Both the position numbers and the translations under genes were made by a program. Shown here one piece after another: positions 7,204 through 14,674 of a stretch of DNA of 28,214 bases. The notes below the pieces were generated by a model that worked only from the letters and a program-made list of their open reading frames with translations, was not told the DNA's origin and ran no database searches. Numbering within the stretch: the first letter of the stretch is position 1; each line of letters begins with the position of its first letter. The stretch is from Betaproteobacteria bacterium (lineage in GTDB: Bacteria > Pseudomonadota > Gammaproteobacteria > Burkholderiales > SG8-41), in the NCBI GenBank assembly GCA_025363575.1, contig JANYDM010000129.1:1-28214 (forward strand). The letters run 5' to 3'.

Positions 7204-7704
7204 TCACGCGCCGTGCGGCGCGGCGTGGTGCTGGACGAATTCTGCAATGCGCACGATATCTTCAAGACCAAATTGAGGCAGAGCGGTCGCTGCCGGAGTA
7301 TCGCTCGCCACGGCAACGATGTTGGGGTCGTCGGGGAACAGCCACGGCTCGGCGACTTCGTTGCGATGGATTTCAAGCTTGCGTACCGGCTCGCGCTTGA
7401 AGCCCTCGATCAACAGCAGATCGCATGGCGATATTTGTGCGATCAAATCCGCGAGCGTCGGCTCCGGCGCGCCGCGCAATTCATGCATAAGCGCCCACCT
7501 TACGTTCGACGAGACCAGCACCTCGCTGCAACCCGCAAGCCGATGCCGCCAGGAATCCTTGCCCGGCTGGTCGATGTCGAACCTGTGGTGGGCGTGCTTG
7601 ATCAGGGAGACCCTGAGGCCGTGCGCGGTGAACTGCGGAATCAGCTTCTCGATCAACGTCGTTTTGCCGCTGCCGGAATAGCCCGCGAAGCCGAATATCT
7701 TCAT
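7204..7704 (-). CDS. mobB: Molybdopterin-guanine dinucleotide biosynthesis adaptor MobB
   Basis: This is a GTP-binding P-loop protein that assists MobA in attaching GMP to molybdopterin. The 166-residue protein has Walker A GYSGSGKTT (8-16), a conserved IKHAHH segment (35-40), and a LLLIEGFKRE stretch with the family Walker B-like residues near 96-105. mobA itself is not in the window. bis-MGD-type cofactor is used by DMSO-reductase-family enzymes, not by SoxC, so the organism probably has further molybdoenzymes elsewhere. A gap of 184 bases separates it from tupC, enough for its own promoter, though none stands out. Confidence 0.93.
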   Translation of the reverse strand: MKIFGFAGYSGSGKTTLIEKLIPQFTAHGLRVSLIKHAHHRFDIDQPGKDSWRHRLAGCSEVLVSSNVRWALMHELRGAPEPTLADLIAQISPCDLLLIEGFKREPVRKLEIHRNEVAEPWLFPDDPNIVAVASDTPAATALPQFGLEDIVRIAEFVQHHAAPHGA

Positions 7705-7888
7705 TTAAGCCGCAATAGATGAAACAGGAAGCGGCGATGATATGGCGGAAACAACTGCAACGCCAGTCGCGGCGTACCGCAGCAAGTGGTGAGTTGGGTT
7801 CTCGCCTTGGTTCTGTTCATTTCAGCAACGAAAACTTTCGCGAGATAGTAAAGTCCGTGGCGGTCGGAAGAAGACAGGCCAGCTTGCT

Positions 7889-8545
7889 TCAGTCGTCGAT
7901 TTCAATGCGCCCGTCAACAAGACGCAGCCTGGTGAGAATCGCCAGGCGCATGATTTCCGGATCGTGGCTCGCGACCACCACCGTGTGATTCTCGATGCAT
8001 AGCGACGTGACGAGCTCGAGCACCTGCTTGCGTGCTTCGCCGTCGAGATTTGCCGTCGGCTCGTCGAGCAGCAGCAAGGTCGGATTGAGGACCCGCGCGC
8101 GCGCCAGCGCAGCGCGCTGTTTTTCACCGCCCGAAAGCTTGTGCGGGGGCACTTCGCGTCTGTCGCTCAAACCCGCCCATGCCAGCGCGTCGCGCGCGCG
8201 CTCGTTGCGCTCGCCCGGCGGCAAACTGCGCTGCGCCAGGCCATACTCGAGATTTTTTTCTATGCTGGTGTGAAAAAGATAAGGCTGCTGATGCACGTAA
8301 ATGATTTCACGCCGCCACGCCTCGGGATATTGCGCGATGGCAGATGACTCGGCGCGAAAATTCAGCGTTCCCTGCTCGGCCGGCTCCAGCCCCGCAGCCA
8401 TGCGCAGCAAAGTGGTTTTGCCGCTGCCGTTCGGGCCCGTCAATACGTAGCCGCTGCCGGCCGCGAACTCGATTCGCGCTTCTTCGAACAGAATACGATC
8501 ACCGAATCGCTTGTTGATACCGTGAATTGAAAAAAGCGCACTCAA
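7889..8545 (-). CDS. tupC: Tungstate ABC transporter ATPase TupC
   Basis: This is a short ABC ATPase (218 residues) with Walker A GPNGSGKTT (37-45), signature LSGGEKQR, Walker B LLLLDEPTANLD and an H-loop ASHD. It lacks a C-terminal TOBE domain, as TupC usually does, in contrast to ModC in this window. It overlaps tupB by 4 nt (ATGA), making tupABC a coupled unit. The substrate is taken from the TupA homology; some Tup systems also carry molybdate. Confidence 0.88.
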   Translation of the reverse strand: MSALFSIHGINKRFGDRILFEEARIEFAAGSGYVLTGPNGSGKTTLLRMAAGLEPAEQGTLNFRAESSAIAQYPEAWRREIIYVHQQPYLFHTSIEKNLEYGLAQRSLPPGERNERARDALAWAGLSDRREVPPHKLSGGEKQRAALARARVLNPTLLLLDEPTANLDGEARKQVLELVTSLCIENHTVVVASHDPEIMRLAILTRLRLVDGRIEIDD

Positions 8546-9237
8546 TCCAGCCCTCCCCTTCCCTGCAGACAGGCGAGCGCGGCATTGATGCCGATGGCGA
8601 CAAGAATCAATACGAAACCCAGCGCAATCCCCTGCGAGAATTCACCTTTGGAGGTTTCGAGCGCGATTGCTGTCGGAATATTGCGCGTCAGGCCGGCGAT
8701 ATTGCCACCGACCATGATCGCGCAGCCGACTTCAGAGACGACCCGCCCGAAACCATTGAACACAGCTGCCATGACGCCGAAGCGCACCTCGTACAGCGTA
8801 GTCAATGCAGCGTGCAAGCGGGTGGCGCCGAGGCTGCGTGCAGTTTCGTAAATGCGTGGATCCGCGCCCTGCACCGCCGACAGCGTGAAGACAACCAACA
8901 CGGGAAACGCGATTACCATATAGCCGATGATGATGGCTTCCGGCGTGAACAGCAGTTTGAGAAAGCCGAACGGCCCCTGGCGCGAAAGCAGCATGTAAAT
9001 CACCAGCCCGACAACGACTGTCGGGAAAGACAGCAGTGCCTGGACGAGCACGACCAATGCCCGACGGCCCGGAAAAGTGACTTTGGCGATCAGGAATCCG
9101 AGCGCGATTGCCGGCGGAGAAATCAGCAGCAGCGCAGCCAGCGAACACGCCAGCGACGTGAATATGATGCGCCAAAGGTCGGCGTCGCCGGTCAGCAGCA
9201 GCCCGAATGCGTGGCTGGTGGGGCCGAAATAATCCAT
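8542..9237 (-). CDS. tupB: Tungstate ABC transporter permease TupB
   Basis: This 231-residue inner-membrane permease has about five to six hydrophobic segments. The cytoplasmic coupling region lies around residues 130-150 (YETARSLGATRLHAALTTL), followed by a GRVVSEVGCAIMVGGNIAG segment characteristic of TupB-like permeases. It begins directly after the tupA stop codon, with no gap, and overlaps tupC by 4 nt. Length and gene order match characterised TupABC systems. Confidence 0.88.
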   Translation of the reverse strand: MDYFGPTSHAFGLLLTGDADLWRIIFTSLACSLAALLLISPPAIALGFLIAKVTFPGRRALVVLVQALLSFPTVVVGLVIYMLLSRQGPFGFLKLLFTPEAIIIGYMVIAFPVLVVFTLSAVQGADPRIYETARSLGATRLHAALTTLYEVRFGVMAAVFNGFGRVVSEVGCAIMVGGNIAGLTRNIPTAIALETSKGEFSQGIALGFVLILVAIGINAALACLQGRGGLD

Positions 9238-10044
9238 CTATTTCGCAGTGGGATAGAACATCTGCACGCCGTTGATTTTAAAATCAGCGATCGCTTTCTG
9301 CCCTTCCAGAGATGTAATCCAGTTTGCGAAGGCCGTTGCCCCCTGAGTATTGAGGCCGACGTGCCTTTGCGGATTAACGACGATGACCCCGTATGGATTG
9401 AACATTTTTGGATCGCCTTCCACCAGCGTGGCCAGTCCGGTCTTGTCCTTGTATGCGGCATAGGTCGCACGGTCAGTCAGAGTATAAGCTTCGAGTTGCC
9501 CCGCCATCGTCAGCACCTGACCCATACCTTGCCCGGCGGACACGTACCACGGACCCTTCGTTTCCACGCCAGCGCTCTGCCAGTAATCCTTTTCCATCAC
9601 GTGCGTGCCCGATTCGTCGCCGCGCGAGACAAACCTGGCGCCGCTTGTATTAATCTTTTTCATCGCGGCAATTGCGTCTTTCATGCCGCGCACGCCGGCC
9701 GGATCTTTCGCCGGCCCGACGATGATGAAATCGTTGTACATCACGTCTTTCCGCACCGAGCCGAATCCCGCCGCCATGAATTTATCTTCGAGCTCGCGCG
9801 CATGCACCAGCACGACGTCAGCATCGCCGTTCTCGCCGAGTTTGAGCGCTGCGCCGGTGCCGACCGACACTATTCTGACCTTGCCGCCGTATTTGGCCTC
9901 GAACATGGGCACGATTACTTTCAGCAATCCCGAGTTTTCGGTGCTCGTCGTGGTAGCCAGACGTAGGTCTTCAGCGGGCCATGCGGTTGCCGCAAAAAAC
10001 AACACTAGCAGGCCGACGCCGGCCTTTACACAAAATGACGTCAC
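9238..10044 (-). CDS. tupA: Tungstate-binding periplasmic protein TupA
   Basis: This is the periplasmic tungstate-binding protein, 268 residues. Residues 1-23 form a signal peptide ending in WPA. The mature protein begins LRLATTTSTENSGLL, with the TTTS motif (31-34) that is the hallmark of TupA-type anion binders and distinguishes them from ModA and WtpA. A second landmark, SRGDESGTH, lies near residues 140-148. Translation probably starts at a GTG (10044). It leads the tupABC unit; the 113-base gap upstream separates it from the sulfur operon ending at 10158. Confidence 0.9.
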   Translation of the reverse strand: MTSFCVKAGVGLLVLFFAATAWPAEDLRLATTTSTENSGLLKVIVPMFEAKYGGKVRIVSVGTGAALKLGENGDADVVLVHARELEDKFMAAGFGSVRKDVMYNDFIIVGPAKDPAGVRGMKDAIAAMKKINTSGARFVSRGDESGTHVMEKDYWQSAGVETKGPWYVSAGQGMGQVLTMAGQLEAYTLTDRATYAAYKDKTGLATLVEGDPKMFNPYGVIVVNPQRHVGLNTQGATAFANWITSLEGQKAIADFKINGVQMFYPTAK

Positions 10045-10157
10045 TGAGCAATCCCCGGGATTAATGAAATTCGTCCTGAATCCTTAAACCGATGGCAATC
10101 GAATATCCCCCGCGAGCCTGCGCACCATTCTCTTGCGCATTGGCCGGCAACTTTCCG

Positions 10158-11687
10158 CTAGCGGTATCGAGTGCGCATTTTTTCCGCCGCACGCGCCATA
10201 TTAGCAAGTTTCGCTTCCGCGACCGCAGCCGAAGTCACCGGGTTGTCGGCAAACGTCGCAAATCCGCAGTCGGGATTGATCAATAAGCGCTGCGGGCCAA
10301 ACACCTTGGCGGCCGTTTCGATCTTGGCCGCAATCTCGTCAACCGACTCCACGCGATCGAGCTTCTGATTGACGACGCCTATACCGACGCGGCGATCGTC
10401 CGGCAATGTGCGGAGCACTTCGAGTTCGCCCGCACGCGGCGTGCACAGCTCGAGCAGATACGTCCCGACATTCAGTGCGCGCAAGGTCTCCATCAGCGGC
10501 TCGTAGTTGCCCGACAGGCACGCCGTCTCATCCGTCGTCCAGTTGCCCCGACAGATATGCACGGCGGTGCGCTCTTGCGGAAAGCCCGCGACCACGGCGT
10601 TGATCAGATCGCGCGCGAACGCCAGTTCAATCGGCGGTTCGTTTTTTTCCGACAAGGCGCCGCACATGAACGAGCGCTGTGTTTTGGCGCCCGTGAATAC
10701 GACTTCGGTCAGCACGGGTTCGTCGAACTGTACCAACGCTGCGCCGCCGGCCAGCAGGAACGCGAGCTCTTCCCGCAGCACTCGTACGACATCAATTGCA
10801 AGGTCCTCGCGTGTCGCATATGCCCGGTCGGAAATGCATTCCATCCACATCGTACGCGCAAGCAGATACGGTCCCGGCAGCGCTATCTTCACCGGCTTTT
10901 GCGTCAGCGTTTTGACAAATTCCAGCTCGTGCACCGCCAGCGGCTTCGATCTACCTAGAGGCCCGAACACGGCCGGGTGCCTGACCTCCCCCGCCGGCAC
11001 GTCGAGGGCGCGCAGTTCGCGCTCGAATTCCTCAGGATCGTCGACCAGCGGCAGCAGGTCGGTCAGTGGTATCAACTGACAGTTGTCCAGTATGCCAGCG
11101 ACAAAGCTCGCGTAGCTGTCGCGGCGCTGCTCGCCATCGGTGACGACATCGACACCGGCGCGCAATTGGGATTCGACCACCAGGCGCACGGCATCGTCGG
11201 CGGTCGCTTGGAAATCCGCATCGGAGAGGCGCCCTTCCATGTGCTCGTGCATGGCACTCAACATCCAGCGCGGCCGCGGCCAGCTGCCTATGCCCATGAC
11301 CGAAAACGGCGGGATCTCCGGCGCGGATGCTGCTTGCGGCAATTTGTCAGGAATGATTACGGTGCGGACTACTTCGCCCGCTGGCGACGACGACGCCGCG
11401 TTTGCGGATGCTGTCTGCTTGCGTTCCGCCATGCTGCCTTTGCACACCAGATAACTGCGCTCCCGCCCGCGCTCCGTCATCGAGACGAGCTCGTTTTTCG
11501 TCATACGGCACCAGGCCGGCAAATCTTCCTTCACCGAAGTGTCGGTAGAAAGTATTTCCAGCAGGCCGCCGCGGTCGAGCGGATCGATGTGCCGTCGGAT
11601 CAGCAGCAGCAGGCCGTTGCCGCAATCGAGATCGCCGCCGTCGAAACTGACATCGGCGCTGTGAGCATGTTGAGTTACGGGTTCCAT
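10158..11687 (-). CDS. Fusion of TusA-like domain and MetE-type zinc methyltransferase core
   Basis: The 509-residue protein has two domains. Residues 12-84 resemble TusA sulfur carriers: Cys22 sits at the position of the catalytic Cys, but CPxP is replaced by CGNG, and Cys60 in LPAWCRM matches the second TusA Cys. After an Ala/Ser-rich linker (about 90-125) comes a core-MetE barrel (about 128-508) without the N-terminal folate domain of MetE. All four zinc ligands of MetE have equivalents: His377 and Cys379 (HIC), Glu413 and Cys474 (NPDCG). The 61-residue spacing from Glu413 to Cys474 equals that of E. coli MetE. AAGGAA precedes the ATG. Related cores act on corrinoid-bound methyl groups or on epoxides with coenzyme M, so the reaction here is open. 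It is the last gene of the operon. Confidence 0.85.
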   Translation of the reverse strand: MEPVTQHAHSADVSFDGGDLDCGNGLLLLIRRHIDPLDRGGLLEILSTDTSVKEDLPAWCRMTKNELVSMTERGRERSYLVCKGSMAERKQTASANAASSSPAGEVVRTVIIPDKLPQAASAPEIPPFSVMGIGSWPRPRWMLSAMHEHMEGRLSDADFQATADDAVRLVVESQLRAGVDVVTDGEQRRDSYASFVAGILDNCQLIPLTDLLPLVDDPEEFERELRALDVPAGEVRHPAVFGPLGRSKPLAVHELEFVKTLTQKPVKIALPGPYLLARTMWMECISDRAYATREDLAIDVVRVLREELAFLLAGGAALVQFDEPVLTEVVFTGAKTQRSFMCGALSEKNEPPIELAFARDLINAVVAGFPQERTAVHICRGNWTTDETACLSGNYEPLMETLRALNVGTYLLELCTPRAGELEVLRTLPDDRRVGIGVVNQKLDRVESVDEIAAKIETAAKVFGPQRLLINPDCGFATFADNPVTSAAVAEAKLANMARAAEKMRTRYR

Positions 11688-11720
11688 AGGTTCCTTGAAG
11701 TTGCGCCGTCAACGGTCGCG

Positions 11721-12494
11721 TTAATCCAGCATGCTGCGCAGTTCCGCGCTGCCGTACAGGTGCGCAGCCGTCGCGGTATCGAAGGACGCCGCCGGCAAGT
11801 CAACGACGATGCGTCCCCCGGCCAGTCCGACGATGCGGTCGGCGTACGTTTGCGCAAAATGCATCTGGTGCAGGCTGCAGACGACCGCGACGCCGTCGCG
11901 ATGGCATATTTCCCGCAGCAGCTCGAGTATGCCTGATCCGATTTTCGGGTCGAGGCTCGCCACCGGCTCGTCCGCGACGATCGCGTGCGGTTGCTGCGCG
12001 AGCGCGCGCGCGATTGCAACGCGCTGCTGCTGCCCGCCGGAAAGCGTATCGGCGCGCTGGCCGGCCTTGTCCAGAAGGCCGACACGATCGAGGCAATCGA
12101 GCGCAAGCAGACGGTCGCTGCGCTCAAAACGCCGCATCCAGCCGCGCCACGCCGAGACGTAACCCAAGCGTCCGGCCAACACATTGTCGAGCGCGGAGAG
12201 CCGGTTCACCAGGTTGATCTGCTGGAACACTACCGCCACATGCCGGCGGTCACGGCCATGTAATTGCATGACATCGAGTTCGCCGGCCTTCACGGTCCCG
12301 CGATCGGGCCCGAGCAAACCGGTCATGCACCGGAACAGCGTGGTCTTGCCCGCGCCGCTGGGTCCCAGCACCGCGACGAATTCCCCGGCGCGCACTGTGA
12401 ATCCAACGTCTTCGATTGCGATTTTCTTATCGTAGGATTTGGTCAGCCCGGCCACTTCCAGCCGCACTGCCCCTACGGGCAGCGCATCATTCAT
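11721..12494 (-). CDS. PhnC-like ABC transporter ATPase
   Basis: This 257-residue ABC ATPase has Walker A GPSGAGKTT (44-52), signature LSGGQQQR (151-158) and Walker B AIVADEP (171-177), followed by SLDPKIG, the arrangement seen in the phosphonate family PhnC. The start at 12494 is chosen because its ATG overlaps the permease stop (ATGA) and gives the normal N-terminus; the frame stays open further upstream only as an antisense-like extension within the permease gene. Neighbours are a PhnE-like permease and a PhnD-like binding protein. No C-P lyase, phosphonatase or phosphite dehydrogenase gene is present, so phosphonate is not the likely substrate. Confidence 0.88.
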   Translation of the reverse strand: MNDALPVGAVRLEVAGLTKSYDKKIAIEDVGFTVRAGEFVAVLGPSGAGKTTLFRCMTGLLGPDRGTVKAGELDVMQLHGRDRRHVAVVFQQINLVNRLSALDNVLAGRLGYVSAWRGWMRRFERSDRLLALDCLDRVGLLDKAGQRADTLSGGQQQRVAIARALAQQPHAIVADEPVASLDPKIGSGILELLREICHRDGVAVVCSLHQMHFAQTYADRIVGLAGGRIVVDLPAASFDTATAAHLYGSAELRSMLD

Positions 12495-13312
12495 ATCAGC
12501 TTCCTGCGCAACCAGCCGCTCAACTGGTCGAGCGCGGTCACGACGATGAGGATTACCGCGATGATAGTGAACAGCCGCGCGAAATCGAGCAGGTCCATGC
12601 TGTTCTTCAGTTCCTGGCCGATGCCGCCCGCGCCGACGACGCCCAGCACTGTCGACGCACGCACGTTGAATTCCCACCAGTACAGCGTCGTCGACAACAT
12701 CATCGGTGTGACGTCCGGCACCAGCGCATAGGCGATTGCCGTCAGGCGGCCCGCCCCGGTGGTCTCGACCGCATGGAGCGGCCCGAGCGGCGCGCTCTCG
12801 ATATGATCGGCGAAGAATTTCGCCGCGCTGCCCCATGTATGCAAGGCAATTCCGATGACACCAGCGAACGGGCCCAACCCCACCGCTGCGACGAACAGGA
12901 GCGCAAATACGAATGAATCGATCCCGCGCAACGCGTTGAGAAACCAGCGCGCGGGATAATACAGCGCGGGTAACGGCGTAATGTTGCGGCTGGCAAGTAC
13001 CGCCATCGGGATCGCCAGCAGCGTGGCGAACGTCGTCCCGATGGCGGCCATCGCCACGGTTTCAGCCGTGCGCTGGAGGAAAAGCGGCAGCTCGTCAATC
13101 GCGGGCGGCCACGCCTGAGCGATCCAGTGCCCGAGCTTGGGCAGGCCGGTGGCGAGCTTGCCGGGGTCTATCTGCGCGAGCTTCCAGCTGACGACGTAGA
13201 AAGCGACGACGGCCGCCGCCACTGTCCACGTGCGAACGTGGCTAAAGCCCCAGCGTCGCTGCCGCTCTTCGATGCCGGCCAGCGCCGCTACTGCCGCAGG
13301 GCTTTGCTTCAT
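12491..13312 (-). CDS. PhnE-like ABC transporter permease
   Basis: This inner-membrane permease has 273 residues. It shows an N-terminal helix (about 28-45), then a transporter core from about residue 85 with four or five helices. The coupling segment reads DVTPMMLSTTLYWWEFNVR, followed by STVLGVVGAGGIGQELK near the C-terminal third, a signature of PhnE-type permeases. It lies 33 nt after the binding-protein gene and overlaps the ATPase gene by 4 nt. Confidence 0.88.
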   Translation of the reverse strand: MKQSPAAVAALAGIEERQRRWGFSHVRTWTVAAAVVAFYVVSWKLAQIDPGKLATGLPKLGHWIAQAWPPAIDELPLFLQRTAETVAMAAIGTTFATLLAIPMAVLASRNITPLPALYYPARWFLNALRGIDSFVFALLFVAAVGLGPFAGVIGIALHTWGSAAKFFADHIESAPLGPLHAVETTGAGRLTAIAYALVPDVTPMMLSTTLYWWEFNVRASTVLGVVGAGGIGQELKNSMDLLDFARLFTIIAVILIVVTALDQLSGWLRRKLI

Positions 13313-13345
13313 CCGCGCTTTACCACTGCGACCAGCCCGTGCCTG

Positions 13346-14236
13346 TCAACCCTTGGGCTTGATCTTGCCCACAGCGAGCCCCGCTTTCTCGATCGGCGCA
13401 TAGTATTCGTGCGACGAAGCGATAAAACCCGTGTAATGCGGAGGCAGCAGTGTTTTGGCCTGCTCTTGCGTGATGGACGTCAGAATCTTCTGCACGCGCG
13501 GACCCAGATCTTTCGGAGCGTCTTTGGGCAGCACGATGGCGTCATTGGGCAACGGCGCCGATGTCCATACAATCTTGTTGGCATCGGCTTTTACCTTGCC
13601 GCTCTCGACCATGAAATTGCGATTGCGGTCGTAGTCTGTCGCCAGGTCCACCTGACCCGCGGACACTGAAATCTCATTTGCCGCGTGCGTGGCGCCTTCG
13701 TTGTATTTCCAAAACGTTTTCGGATCGATCTTCCAGACTTCTTTCGCGTAATAGGACGGAATCAGCCAGCCGGACGTTGAGCCGACATCCGCGAACGAGA
13801 TCGACATGCCTTTGCTATCGTCGGGAAACTTCGCGATTTTGAGCTCGGGTTTCGCAATCACGATAGCAAGGTAGGTCGGCTTCTCGTCGTACTTGACGGT
13901 AGCGACTGCTTTGCAGTCAGTGGCATTGTTGGCGATGATATAACCCCACGGCCCCATCCATGCGAGGTCGAGCTGGCCGGAGCCCATGGCCACCGCCATT
14001 CCCGCCCAGTCATTGGTCGAAACAAGATCGAAGTCCACGCCCAGTTGCTTGGCGAGGTAAGTGAAGAACGGCGTATACGCTTTCTTGGTGTCTTCAGCGG
14101 TGGGCAGGAGCGGCCCTACGCCGAAGCGCAGCTTTTTGATCTGCGCGCGCGCAAGGCCGGACGCCCCCAGGGCGGTCGCCGTCGCCAGTCCGGCGGTGCG
14201 TTTGATAAATTCCCGTCGTGTCGGTTTCATGTTCAT
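13346..14236 (-). CDS. PhnD-like ABC transporter binding protein with Tat signal
   Basis: The 296-residue periplasmic protein of the phosphate/phosphite/phosphonate-binding (PhnD) fold family carries a twin-arginine signal: TRREFIKRTAG (residues 6-16) followed by an Ala/Gly-rich segment ending in ARA near residue 31. The mature part opens KLRFGVGPLLPTAED, then has a WAGMAVAMGSGQLDLAWMGP segment typical of the family. Most PhnD proteins use the Sec route, so Tat export suggests folding or ligand loading before export, or simply a lineage habit. It lies 19 nt after the DsrE-like gene. The genes around it suggest a sulfur-containing ligand, but the binding site cannot be read from sequence alone. 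Confidence 0.85.
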   Translation of the reverse strand: MNMKPTRREFIKRTAGLATATALGASGLARAQIKKLRFGVGPLLPTAEDTKKAYTPFFTYLAKQLGVDFDLVSTNDWAGMAVAMGSGQLDLAWMGPWGYIIANNATDCKAVATVKYDEKPTYLAIVIAKPELKIAKFPDDSKGMSISFADVGSTSGWLIPSYYAKEVWKIDPKTFWKYNEGATHAANEISVSAGQVDLATDYDRNRNFMVESGKVKADANKIVWTSAPLPNDAIVLPKDAPKDLGPRVQKILTSITQEQAKTLLPPHYTGFIASSHEYYAPIEKAGLAVGKIKPKG

Positions 14237-14255
14237 ATTTTCCGTAGTGGTTGGA

Positions 14256-14618
14256 TTAGTAACTGATGCTCGGGCAGTTGTCGCTCATGAACTCCACCAG
14301 CTTGGCGCCGCCGACGACCGCCGCCCCCGGAATCAGCTTGCTTTCATCGAGCTTGCGCTTCTTGAAGCAAGGCGCGCAGACGTAGATCTTGCCGTTCGCC
14401 TTGACGAAGTTCTCGATCAACTCTTTGAGGGGAGCAAACCCTTCTTCATGAATCGAATCGGCGTAGCCTTTTTGCGAGATATGCACACCTTCGATGTTGA
14501 GAAACACCAGCGTCTCCTTGTCGGAAGCGACGGCGGCATTGGCAACGACGAACGCGACGGTGGCCTTGTCGGTGTTGTCTTTGCCGCAGGTAAGACTTAC
14601 ACAGAATTTTCCTGACAT
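14256..14618 (-). CDS. DsrE-family sulfur-transfer-like protein
   Basis: This is a small cytoplasmic protein of 120 residues with the DsrE/TusD-type alpha/beta fold: an N-terminal strand with LTCGKDNTDKAT (9-20), and a later KIYVCAPCFKKRK (78-89). Cys81 and Cys84 form a CxxC at about the place where DsrE proteins carry their persulfide cysteine; Cys6, Cys11 and Cys115 are extra. The start at 14618 is chosen because of the strong AGGAGA Shine-Dalgarno just upstream; an in-frame ATG 8 codons earlier lacks one. DsrE proteins pass sulfur to TusA, and a TusA-like gene lies directly upstream, so a sulfur relay is a reasonable inference. It does not look like membrane-anchored DsrE2. Confidence 0.82.
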   Translation of the reverse strand: MSGKFCVSLTCGKDNTDKATVAFVVANAAVASDKETLVFLNIEGVHISQKGYADSIHEEGFAPLKELIENFVKANGKIYVCAPCFKKRKLDESKLIPGAAVVGGAKLVEFMSDNCPSISY

Positions 14619-14651
14619 TTGAATCTCCTCTTGATGAAACAATCAATCAAT

Positions 14652-14672
14652 GGCGGCAATAACTTTGCCGCC
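14652..14672 (-). promoter_or_regulatory. Hairpin between tusA-like and dsrE-like genes
   Basis: A perfect 8-bp stem, GGCGGCAA (14652-14659) with TTGCCGCC (14665-14672), closes a 5-nt loop. It begins 2 nt after the tusA-like stop codon. On the transcribed strand it is followed by three ATTG repeats rather than a T-run, so it is more likely an RNA-stability or processing element, or a partial attenuator, than a full terminator. Confidence 0.6.
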
Positions 14673-14674
14673 GG

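Noticed and set aside
8527..9966. Long plus-strand frame of 479 codons antisense to tupB and tupA
   Set aside because: His/Arg/Asp-rich sequence without domains, exactly opposite well-supported tupAB genes; a G+C-driven antisense frame.
12495..12836. Upstream extension of the PhnC-like frame
   Set aside because: The added residues are antisense-like Arg/Gly/His-rich sequence inside the permease gene; the ATG at 12494 overlaps the permease stop as expected.
11721..14236. Reading the ABC transporter as a true phosphonate importer
   Set aside because: No C-P lyase, phosphonatase or phosphite dehydrogenase gene nearby; neighbours are sulfur-relay genes. Homology gives the transporter family, not the substrate.
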